Source of the DNA: G020354785 sp964521285
GTDB taxonomy: Bacteria; Bacteroidota; Bacteroidia; Bacteroidales; UBA10428
Direction: 5' to 3'
Length of the DNA stretch: 64,000 nt
Assembly (NCBI GenBank): GCA_964521285.1
Contig: CAZFQS010000013.1
Location: forward strand, 47,432 to 111,431
Positions within the stretch are counted from its first letter, which is position 1; each line of letters begins with the position of its first letter. The position numbers and the translations under genes were made by a program. Positions 53,515 through 61,378 of this stretch are shown here, one piece after another. The notes under the pieces were generated by a model. The model was not told where the DNA came from, ran no database searches, and was given only the letters and a program-made list of their open reading frames with translations.

Positions 53515-55227
53515 TTACCAGAATATTATACTTAAAATAATTGCCACTATACCAACTAAAATTGCTAATGCCAAATTGCTTTGATACCATTTTATACCTT
53601 CTTCCCGGTATTTTGGTGTAAGAGAATATACAAGACCTTTAAGGTCATTGTCAGATTTAGTTCGTTGTGTAGCAAATGAAATTATTATTGTAAATACAAA
53701 GCATACTATAAATGCCCATATAGCAGTCCAGAATGATAATGCCATCTCACTCGGATATTGATGCAGTACAGATATCCATCCTCCCTTTATTCCAATGGCT
53801 TCACCTGCGGTAAGAGTTAAACCATGATGAACAGTAGCAGCGACTATTCCTGCAGCCAGTCCGTAAAATGCACCATGGCCTGTAGATCTTTTCCAGAACA
53901 TTCCTAACATAAATGTGGCAAATAATGGTGCATTTACAAATGCAAATACCAGTTGAATAAAGTCCATTATGTTGTCAAACTGTGCTGCAAGGTAGGCTGT
54001 TGCTATACTTACGGCAACTCCGAAAATAGTTGCAAACTGTCCTACCCTGAGATAATGTTTATCAGGTTTGTTAGGATTGATATAGCTTTGATATATATCA
54101 TAAGTCCATATAGTATTAAATGCCGTAACATTTCCTGCCATGCCTGACATGAATGATGCCATTAGTGCTGTTAGTCCGAGGCCAAGTACTCCTGCCGGGA
54201 AATAATGGCCAAGCATCATAGGTATTACGGAATTAAAATCGTCAGAACCGTTTTTCTGGAGCAATGCAAAGCCACTTTCAGAATCATTAAGCAATACCAG
54301 GGCAATCATTCCGGGTAGAATAACCAGAAAAGGAAGAAACATTTTTGGAACTGCTCCTATCAGGGGAGTCCGTCTGGCAGCTTTCATTGATCCTGCTGCC
54401 ATGGCTCTCTGAACTACAAGAAAGTTGGTACACCAGTAGCCAAAAGATAATACAAATCCCAGTCCCATTATTAGTCCGAACCATTGAATCCCCATGGGAT
54501 TGGAGGTTGCACTGCCCATCCCTTCCCAGGATGCGGTAAAGGCTCCCGCAGAAAATCCTCTTTCGATTGCTACACTCTTAAGGGATTCTTTTAGCCCATC
54601 CCATCCGCCAACATTAATAAGCCCGATAATTGACAGTGGCAAAAATCCAATAACAATCAGGAAAAACTGCAGTACTTCATTATAAATCGCAGATGTCAAC
54701 CCTCCCAGGTAAGTGTAAATAAGTACTATTACTGCGGAAAAAATCAGGCTGAAGTTAAAATCCCATCCCAATAGTATTCTTAAAAGTTCGGCAAGGGCAA
54801 ACATTGATATCCCGCTGGTAAATACTGTCATTACAGCAAATGAAATTGCATTCAGGCCTCTTGTTTTTTCGTCAAATCGCAACTTTAAGTATTCAGGAGC
54901 AGAGCGTGCTTTTGAACCATAATAAAATGGCATCATAAAAATGGCCAGAAAGATCATGGCAGGTATGGCGCCAATCCAGTAAAAGTGTACGGTTTTAATT
55001 CCATATTTTGCACCTGACGCAGCCATACCAAATACTTCAAGTGCACCAAGATTTGCAGAAATAAATGCCAGACCGGTAATCCATGCCGGTAATGATCGTC
55101 CTGCTTCCAGAAAATCAGTGGCAGTAAGCATATAGCGCTTTAGTACCCAGCCGATACCTATTACAAATAGGATATAGACTGACATTATCAGAAAGTCTAT
55201 CGTTCCAAGGGTGATAGTGGTTTCCAT
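53515..55227 (-). CDS. Sodium/solute symporter (SSS family), probably galactose
   Basis: A 570-residue sodium-coupled transporter of the SSS family, with about 14 membrane helices. Recognisable are TATDFLEAGRSLPAW after the first helix and the core STAIYNEVLQFFLI-like segment (LGGLTSAIYNEVLQFFLIV), where the sodium and sugar sites lie. It is cotranscribed with galK upstream and the small membrane protein downstream, and lies next to galT and galM, which suggests galactose, or a galactoside, as substrate. Specificity is inferred from neighbours only. Confidence 0.9.
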   Translation of the reverse strand: METTITLGTIDFLIMSVYILFVIGIGWVLKRYMLTATDFLEAGRSLPAWITGLAFISANLGALEVFGMAASGAKYGIKTVHFYWIGAIPAMIFLAIFMMPFYYGSKARSAPEYLKLRFDEKTRGLNAISFAVMTVFTSGISMFALAELLRILLGWDFNFSLIFSAVIVLIYTYLGGLTSAIYNEVLQFFLIVIGFLPLSIIGLINVGGWDGLKESLKSVAIERGFSAGAFTASWEGMGSATSNPMGIQWFGLIMGLGFVLSFGYWCTNFLVVQRAMAAGSMKAARRTPLIGAVPKMFLPFLVILPGMIALVLLNDSESGFALLQKNGSDDFNSVIPMMLGHYFPAGVLGLGLTALMASFMSGMAGNVTAFNTIWTYDIYQSYINPNKPDKHYLRVGQFATIFGVAVSIATAYLAAQFDNIMDFIQLVFAFVNAPLFATFMLGMFWKRSTGHGAFYGLAAGIVAATVHHGLTLTAGEAIGIKGGWISVLHQYPSEMALSFWTAIWAFIVCFVFTIIISFATQRTKSDNDLKGLVYSLTPKYREEGIKWYQSNLALAILVGIVAIILSIIFW

Positions 55228-55338
55228 ATTTATTTATAATTTAATTGATATGAGAACTAAACATTGGCTGTTATCCATGAAAGTTATAAATTAATATCAA
55301 ACATATTTTAAATGAATATTTAATAATGAAATAGATTA

Positions 55339-56508
55339 TTATTCCAGTTTTGCAGCACCGTCACCCACATCAGCAACATAAAAATCAGCATTTAATCCTG
55401 TTTTGTTCTTATATCCAATCCCAACATCAGTAATAAATTTATCTATTGATTTTTCATTTACAAGGCTAACCGTGCAACCACCAAACCCTGCTCCTGTCAT
55501 CCTTGAACCAATAACACCATCAATTTTCCTGGCTTCATATACAAGAGTGTCAAGTTCATGACCGGTAACTTCATAATCATTTCGCAAAGAATCGTGCGAT
55601 CCGTTCATTAGCTTTCCAAATTTAGCCATGTCATTATTTTTCAGGGCTTTAACTGCATCAAGGCATCTCTGATCCTCTGAAACAACATGTCTTGCCCGTT
55701 TTCTTACTGTTTCATCAGGAATGTTGTCCGAAAGCTCTTCAAACTCTGCCAGTTTAAGCTCTCCAAGGTTTCTTAGAGGCCTGATTTTGTTCAGATAACT
55801 AACTGCCTGCTCACATTCACTTCTCCTTTCATTATATTTAGAATCTGCCAGCTGCCTTTTCTTGTTGGTATTTGAAATAACTAACTTAAATCCGGAAAGA
55901 GATAAAGGGACAAGTTCATATTCAAGAGTATCACAATTCAGAAAAATCGCATGATTCTTTTTACCCATCATGGCAGCAAACTGATCCATAATTCCGCAGT
56001 TTACTCCAACAAAATTATTCTCGGCTCTCTGGCACAGCTTCGCTAATTCTTCTTTGTTCAGCTTATTATTCCCGAATTTTTCATTAATACATATACCTGT
56101 AACAGTTTCCACAGAGGCTGATGACGATAATCCTGCGCCATCAGGAATATTTCCTGAAAATAGCAGTTCCACACCACTGGTTATTAAAACACCCTTTTTT
56201 CTGAATTCGTCAATTACTCCAAGGGGATAATTTACCCATTCATTACCTGCTTTATTTGATAATTTGCCCACAGGGATTTCACTATAATAATCGAAATTCA
56301 TAGATGCAAATCTGATTACACCTGGTTCTATATCTCTTACCAGCAAATATGTTCCAAAGCTAAGAGCACAAGGGAATACATATCCGCCGTTATAGTCAGT
56401 ATGTTCTCCAATCAGGTTAACCCTGCCCGGAGAAAAAAACACTGAAATATTGTTGTCAGAGGGGCCGTACTTATTAATAAATATAGTTTTTAAGTTCTTT
56501 ATTATCAT
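55339..56508 (-). CDS. galK: Galactokinase
   Basis: A 389-residue GHMP kinase that phosphorylates galactose at C1. The galactokinase signature GRVNLIGEHTDYNG is at residues 28-41; the ATP loop GAGLSSSASVE and the third motif GAGFGGCTVSLV are intact, and the catalytic Asp lies in NCGIMDQFA. Length is normal. It begins the galK, symporter, small-protein operon. Confidence 0.97.
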   Translation of the reverse strand: MIIKNLKTIFINKYGPSDNNISVFFSPGRVNLIGEHTDYNGGYVFPCALSFGTYLLVRDIEPGVIRFASMNFDYYSEIPVGKLSNKAGNEWVNYPLGVIDEFRKKGVLITSGVELLFSGNIPDGAGLSSSASVETVTGICINEKFGNNKLNKEELAKLCQRAENNFVGVNCGIMDQFAAMMGKKNHAIFLNCDTLEYELVPLSLSGFKLVISNTNKKRQLADSKYNERRSECEQAVSYLNKIRPLRNLGELKLAEFEELSDNIPDETVRKRARHVVSEDQRCLDAVKALKNNDMAKFGKLMNGSHDSLRNDYEVTGHELDTLVYEARKIDGVIGSRMTGAGFGGCTVSLVNEKSIDKFITDVGIGYKNKTGLNADFYVADVGDGAAKLE

Positions 56509-56632
56509 GCCTGATATCTTAAATTACTTTTATATAATGAATAATTAGTTTAAAAAATTCATATTTATAAACATAGAAATTTTGTATTGTAATTATAATA
56601 CTCTAATCTTAAATAAAAAAATATAAAATAAC

Positions 56633-57565
56633 TTATTTCCCGGATCGGCCGGTTAAATATATTTTATTACGGGTAAAAACAGTTAGAGCAGCTCCTGCAA
56701 TAACAAGTACAGCACCAATGATTGTTAAAAATGTGAAATGTTCAGGTGCTATCCAGGAAACCTCTAATCCTCCTAATATTGCCATTGTTATAAAAGTAAT
56801 AACAGGATTCTGGGTGATGATAACGCTGACTTTATTTGCTTCAATATATTTTAAAGCCATGGCCAGTGAACCATAAGCAGCAAGAGTATTAAGTCCCAAA
56901 AATATAAGTAATAACCAGTATTCAGGGGATATTTCCTGTAACTTGCTGTAACTAACAAAGGGAGAATAGAATAATGCAGGTAAACCGAAAATTATAATAT
57001 TAAGTTGCATAGGAGGATAACTTTGAACCAGCTTCTTTTGTATTACTGCATAACCTGACCATGCTACTGCACCAAAAATCACCCACAATATTCCTGTATT
57101 AAATATTTTCTTTTCAACGACTATGCCTGCTAATTGCTCGTTGTAAAATAATATTAGACCACAGACTACTATAATCAGGCCTGACAACTGTATGATACTG
57201 ACTTTTTCCTTGTATATAATAAAGCCTGACAGAGCAAGAAGAACAGGTCCGATTTGAATAAATACCTGTGCAACAGCCGGAGAGGTGTAATTTATTCCCG
57301 TTATAAATCCCAGATAATTTAACCCGAGGCATATTGCTGCTGCCAGCAGGAGTAAAGGAGGATTTTTAATGATTCTTAGTTGTGAAGAGTCAAATATTAT
57401 ATAAAATAAAGTCAGCAAAATGAAAGCCACAATAAACCTGATCCATGTAATATCTACAGGAGAAAGATCAACTAATGAAACTTTTAAGGCGATTGCCAGA
57501 AATCCCCATAAAAAGGCCGTAACTGAAGCAAAAAATATACCTCTGAATTTGGTGGTTAAAATCAT
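56633..57565 (-). CDS. EamA/DMT-family transporter
   Basis: A 310-residue protein with ten hydrophobic helices in two repeats of five, the EamA (drug/metabolite transporter) fold. Marker segments are FLWGFLAIALKVSLVDLSPV near the N-terminus and the second-half VIITQNPVITFITMAILGG. Such proteins export or exchange small metabolites. It lies 124 bases upstream of galK on the same strand; whether it belongs to the galactose operon is uncertain. Confidence 0.93.
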   Translation of the reverse strand: MILTTKFRGIFFASVTAFLWGFLAIALKVSLVDLSPVDITWIRFIVAFILLTLFYIIFDSSQLRIIKNPPLLLLAAAICLGLNYLGFITGINYTSPAVAQVFIQIGPVLLALSGFIIYKEKVSIIQLSGLIIVVCGLILFYNEQLAGIVVEKKIFNTGILWVIFGAVAWSGYAVIQKKLVQSYPPMQLNIIIFGLPALFYSPFVSYSKLQEISPEYWLLLIFLGLNTLAAYGSLAMALKYIEANKVSVIITQNPVITFITMAILGGLEVSWIAPEHFTFLTIIGAVLVIAGAALTVFTRNKIYLTGRSGK

Positions 57566-57654
57566 TAAAATAACTTGGTCGTAAATAGATATTATTACAA
57601 TTTTGCTAAAATAGAAGAAAATAACATCATTAGATAAATGAACCTTGTAAAATA

Positions 57655-58050
57655 GTGAAAAAATCTAAAAAGAAGTTCGAAGTTGAAATTGAAAGTTATG
57701 GCCTCTATACTCAATGGAGAAGTAGTAGCAAGGAATTACCTAAGATAATTGAATTTACAAATGTTATAAGGGCATATGCAGGTAATGAATTTGGGATGAT
57801 TTTGAGAATAAGAAAGGGAAAGGGCGTAAAGCTTGATTATTACGTTAGGCGGCAGTTACTAAAAGACGGGAGCAATATTATTGAAAATGATTTTACCGGC
57901 AAGTATATTATAAGGTCAAACGATTATAAATTTTTTGTGGGGGACAGTATTGATCATCCTGTAGAAGATAAAATAGGGAAGTGGATAATCAGTATTTATT
58001 CAGAGGGTATTTTACTGGCAGAAAAAACATTTAGTGTTGTAATGACTTAA
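57655..58050 (+). CDS. Small DUF3859-like protein
   Basis: A 131-residue protein beginning with GTG. The pattern ESYGLYTQWRSSSKELP, EFGMILRIRKGKG and WIISIYSEGILLAEKTF resembles the DUF3859 family of beta-rich soluble proteins, which I recall only loosely. No signal peptide or membrane helix. It stands alone, divergent from the EamA gene, with an 89-base gap. Function unknown. Confidence 0.68.
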   Translation: MKKSKKKFEVEIESYGLYTQWRSSSKELPKIIEFTNVIRAYAGNEFGMILRIRKGKGVKLDYYVRRQLLKDGSNIIENDFTGKYIIRSNDYKFFVGDSIDHPVEDKIGKWIISIYSEGILLAEKTFSVVMT

Positions 58051-58086
58051 GTGATTTGCCTGGAAAGTATAAGCAAAACGGAGTTA

Positions 58087-58284
58087 TTAAAATTTTCCTC
58101 TCATTCTGTATCTAATGACTAATTTATGAGCCTGTTCAAGCTCATAGGCAGTCTGCCAGTCTATTCTGTTATCATAAGAACTTAATAGCTCATTCTTACA
58201 GGAGGGACAAATAATGTCTTTAGTCTGATGCCTGTTACATCGTTTGCAAACCTTAAACTCTGATTCAGGTTTTTTTCTATTCAT
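58087..58284 (-). CDS. Small zinc-ribbon protein
   Basis: A 65-residue protein with two Cys pairs, CKRC and CPSC, separated by 11 residues, which should form a zinc ribbon. A helical, charged tail (WQTAYELEQAHKLVIRYR) follows. Not recognised beyond this. It converges on the DUF3859-like gene with a gap of 36 bases. Possible nucleic-acid binding. Confidence 0.62.
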   Translation of the reverse strand: MNRKKPESEFKVCKRCNRHQTKDIICPSCKNELLSSYDNRIDWQTAYELEQAHKLVIRYRMRGKF

Positions 58285-58452
58285 AATTTAACTTTTACTG
58301 GTTATTTTACGAATTACAAATTTTTATAGTTGCAATTATTTTTGAAAAATTTGATGAGATATATCACTGGTATTTTTAGAACTATTAATTCTTATATATT
58401 TAAAAGTCTCATAATAAGGGAATTGATAAACTATGCAATAAGAATATAATTA

Positions 58453-58484
58453 AAAAAAGGGGCAGTCAACATTGCCCCTTTTTT
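58453..58484 (-). terminator. Strong bidirectional terminator after hemD
   Basis: A 12-bp perfect stem (AAAAAAGGGGCA with its complement) around an eight-base loop, with A and T runs on both sides. It lies 5 bases past the hemD stop and fits a Rho-independent terminator on the minus strand; on the plus strand no gene leads directly into it. Confidence 0.88.
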
Positions 58485-58489
58485 CATAT

Positions 58490-59242
58490 TTATTTGTTAT
58501 TCTTATTGTGTTCTTTAATGAACTGATCAAGTGCCATAGTCATTGAGGGGGCATGCGGCATCGGAGCCTGCAAATCTAATCTTAATCCCGCATCTTTAAC
58601 AGCTTTGGCAGTTGTTTCTCCAAATGAAGCAATCTTGATGTTATTTTGTTTGAATTCAGGAAAGTTATGCAGAAGTGATTTTACACCGGAAGGACTGAAA
58701 AATACAAGTACGTCGTAATTTATTGCTGATAGATCTGACAGGTCACTACATACAGTCCTGTATAAAATAGCCTTTGTATACCTGATATCATTATTTTCAA
58801 GTAACTGGGGGAGTTCTTCCATATGCTGATCAGATAAAGGCACCAGGAATTTTTCTTCACGGTGTTTGGCGATAATGTCAATTAAATCTGAAAATTTACC
58901 CTGTCCATAGAATATTTTTCTTTTTCTGTAAATAATATACTTTTGAAGATAAAATGCTACAGATTCAGAAATACAAAAATATTTCATGGAATCAGGGACA
59001 GTGACTCGCATTTCTTCAGCAATTCTGAAGAAATGATTAATTGATGTTTTACTGTTAAAGATTACAGCAGTATGATTTAAAATATCAACCCTTTGTCTTC
59101 TGAATTCCTTACACATTATACCTTCTACATGAATAAAAGGCCTGAAGTCAATTTTAACATTATTTTTTACTGCTAATTCATGATAAGGTGATTTTTCTGA
59201 TTCAGGCTGGGGTTGAGAAACTAAGATCTTTTTGATTTTCAT
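58490..59242 (-). CDS. hemD: Uroporphyrinogen-III synthase
   Basis: A 250-residue HemD-fold protein, closing hydroxymethylbilane into uroporphyrinogen III in haem and corrin synthesis. The start KKILVSQPQPESEKSPY, the hinge AVIFNSKTSINHFF and the later DVLVFFSPSGVKSLLHNF and ASFGETTAKAVKDAGL match the family, which is weakly conserved. It follows DUF4271 at 26 bases, an arrangement usual in Bacteroidota. Confidence 0.92.
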   Translation of the reverse strand: MKIKKILVSQPQPESEKSPYHELAVKNNVKIDFRPFIHVEGIMCKEFRRQRVDILNHTAVIFNSKTSINHFFRIAEEMRVTVPDSMKYFCISESVAFYLQKYIIYRKRKIFYGQGKFSDLIDIIAKHREEKFLVPLSDQHMEELPQLLENNDIRYTKAILYRTVCSDLSDLSAINYDVLVFFSPSGVKSLLHNFPEFKQNNIKIASFGETTAKAVKDAGLRLDLQAPMPHAPSMTMALDQFIKEHNKNNK

Positions 59243-59268
59243 ATTCGAGGCTCCTCTTTTAACTACGT

Positions 59269-60381
59269 CTAAACCAATAAGAAGAATAATTTATATCCAA
59301 GTAATAATGGTAAAATTTCAAGGGTACAAAGGTATAAAATCAAATAAAATAAAAAAATATCTTTTTTAATTATTATTTGAAAACCTCTATAGAGGCGAAA
59401 TATATAGGAAATAATTATTAATAAAATACCTGTTAATATAAATATGATTTTTATTTTTTCATTGATATAAACCTGCATTATTAACAGTGGAAACAGGAAT
59501 AATCCCAGATTTTTATTTATTATATAATTGTTATGTATGTATTCGTTAAATATTTGAGTACTGTTAAAAACTATACCAACCATATTTAATATAAATATTC
59601 GAATTATAGATATTATTATTATTAAATTGATTAAAAGCAGCAGTGTTTCGAATGTATTGAATTTAAATATTTTAATATCATAAAATTCTAAAATCCTTAG
59701 AATAAATACTGCCAGCACTATTGAATAAATAAAATTTAAAACAAAAGATACTCTTCTTGTCATTATGTTTTTTTCTCTTAGTAGTTTTAATGATAACTGA
59801 TAGCTTAGTAATGACCCAAATAAAAGACTGAAATATTTATTATAGAACATTTTTACCCATAGAAAAAGTAATGAGATAAAAATAAATAGTCCTAATAACC
59901 AGTCATTTGATATAACGTCTCTTTTTACTGGCTGAATATTTGCGTTATCATGACTAAGAGATGTTGTTTTTAAATTTTCGATATTTTCAGGCAGGGGAGC
60001 AGATATTGAGTTCTTATAGTCTACTGTATCATAACTATCAGGCCTGATTAAAAAATTTCCGGAAGTATTCCAGGTTAATTCTTCAGGATAATAGTCTTCT
60101 GAATAATCTTCAATTTTATCTTTTTTTATGGGGACTTGTTTCTTAAATTGATCTTCGACTTTTTTTTCAATCCCTGGTTTAATCGAATCGGTGATTACTG
60201 AATCATGAATTTCAATTTTTGGAATTACAGGAATACTGTCAATAATACTGTCCTTGCTGTATTTGTATGCCGGTAAGGAAGTATCACTCTCTGTTGTATT
60301 TTTATAGTCCAGAGTGTCTTCCATATTGAAAGAAAGATAAATGAATTCAGAATTTCCAGGAATATTTATAGGGTTGAGCAT
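59269..60381 (-). CDS. DUF4271 membrane protein
   Basis: A 370-residue protein: a polar N-terminal half with charged, Pro- and Asp-rich sequence (about residues 20-160), then about seven membrane helices (from WLLGLFIFISLLFLWVKMF near 164 to the end). DUF4271 proteins are restricted to Bacteroidota, are regularly next to hemD, and have no known function. The polar half probably lies outside the membrane. An ATG at 60324 is an alternative start. Confidence 0.85.
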   Translation of the reverse strand: MLNPINIPGNSEFIYLSFNMEDTLDYKNTTESDTSLPAYKYSKDSIIDSIPVIPKIEIHDSVITDSIKPGIEKKVEDQFKKQVPIKKDKIEDYSEDYYPEELTWNTSGNFLIRPDSYDTVDYKNSISAPLPENIENLKTTSLSHDNANIQPVKRDVISNDWLLGLFIFISLLFLWVKMFYNKYFSLLFGSLLSYQLSLKLLREKNIMTRRVSFVLNFIYSIVLAVFILRILEFYDIKIFKFNTFETLLLLINLIIIISIIRIFILNMVGIVFNSTQIFNEYIHNNYIINKNLGLFLFPLLIMQVYINEKIKIIFILTGILLIIISYIFRLYRGFQIIIKKDIFLFYLILYLCTLEILPLLLGYKLFFLLV

Positions 60382-60420
60382 TATTTGTCTGAATATTAGT
60401 CAGATGCAAAGATATATAAT

Positions 60421-60873
60421 TTATTCTTTATTTTTTGTATCAATAATAATTGTAACAGGTCCATCATTAACTAATGCGACCTGCATAAAGGCACCGAATT
60501 CTCCGGCTTTAATTTTCCTGTTAATATCCTGTGTTAGTTTTTTTATGAAATCATTGTAAATCGGGATAGCAATTTCAGGTTTTGCAGCTTTAATATATGA
60601 AGGTCTGTTACCCTTTTTCGTACTTGCGTGCAGTGTAAACTGGCTTATAACCATTACTTCACCATTGATATCATTCACTGAGAGGTTCATAATTCCGTTA
60701 TTATCATCAAATATTCTTAATCTTGAAATTTTCCCGCTTAACCATTCAATATCTTCATAGGTGTCGGCTTCCTCAATTCCCAGCAGAACCACCAGTCCAT
60801 TATTAATTGACGATTTTTCACTACTATTTATTGTTACTGTAGCTTCAGTAACTCTTTGGATAACTGCCCGCAT
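60421..60873 (-). CDS. dtd: D-aminoacyl-tRNA deacylase
   Basis: A 150-residue DTD that removes D-amino acids wrongly attached to tRNA. The two signatures, SQFTLHAST and NDGPVTI (the family's SQxTLxA and NxGPV), are present; the latter has Asp where many have Ser or Ala. The N-terminus MRAVIQRVTEATVTI is standard. It lies 39 bases upstream of DUF4271 on the same strand and may be transcribed with it and hemD. Confidence 0.96.
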   Translation of the reverse strand: MRAVIQRVTEATVTINSSEKSSINNGLVVLLGIEEADTYEDIEWLSGKISRLRIFDDNNGIMNLSVNDINGEVMVISQFTLHASTKKGNRPSYIKAAKPEIAIPIYNDFIKKLTQDINRKIKAGEFGAFMQVALVNDGPVTIIIDTKNKE

Positions 60874-60990
60874 AACTAAATAATTTTAATATTGAGCAAA
60901 AATAAATAATTGGAAGACAATGCGCAATTCATATTTATTACCAGAATTAAAACAAAATAGAGAGGGCGAAACAGAATACTTAATTAATTA

Positions 60991-61016
60991 AAAAGCCGGT
61001 GAAATTTACACCGGCT
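60991..61016 (-). terminator. Terminator of the tRNA-Asn gene
   Basis: On the minus strand, AGCCGGTG and CACCGGCT form a perfect eight-base-pair stem around a seven-base loop, followed by TTTT. It starts 4 bases after the tRNA 3' end, so the tRNA is transcribed alone. Confidence 0.9.
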
Positions 61017-61020
61017 CAGG

Positions 61021-61094
61021 CTCCCCAGGTAGGACTCGAACCTACGACCCTCTGGTTAACAGCCAGATGCTCTAACCAACTGAGCTACTGAGGA
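61021..61094 (-). tRNA. tRNA-Asn (anticodon GTT)
   Basis: A 74-base tRNA. The acceptor strands TCCTCAG and CTGGGGA pair fully, the anticodon loop CTGTTAA gives GTT, and the T arm contains GGTTCGAGTCC. The discriminator base is G. The 3' CCA is not encoded and must be added after transcription. It is a single gene, flanked by a -7 element and a terminator. Confidence 0.96.
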
Positions 61095-61105
61095 ATTTTG
61101 CGACG

Positions 61106-61113
61106 CAAAAGTA
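61106..61113 (-). promoter_or_regulatory. Predicted -7 element of tRNA-Asn
   Basis: On the minus strand TACTTTTG matches TAnnTTTG; transcription would begin about 6-8 bases later, just ahead of the tRNA. A six-base-pair hairpin (TTTTGC/GCAAAA) overlaps it. No clear -33 TTTG is seen. Confidence 0.5.
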
Positions 61114-61378
61114 TATTAATTTGTTTAATTATGCAATCATAAAATTTGTTTTTTAATTCAGTTTTTAGTATTTCGTGCTAATATTATTCATAAACAGGTC
61201 AATATATGATTATAATAATTTTAATATTTGATACAAATAGTTTAAATTAGTTTTCCGGAAGAAAATATCATATCATGTAAAATTGTTATTTGATTATTCA
61301 TTAAAAGATTTATAAATATTATTTGCTTTTTTATTGCAATTTAATTGGTCAGCCAGTCTATAATTTAACTCTAATAAT
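61114..61378. other. AT-rich gap before the VCBS-repeat gene
   Basis: A divergent region of about 265 bases that should hold the promoter of the gene at 61379. No ORF, RNA gene, strong hairpin or clear TAnnTTTG on the plus strand was found. Confidence 0.6.
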
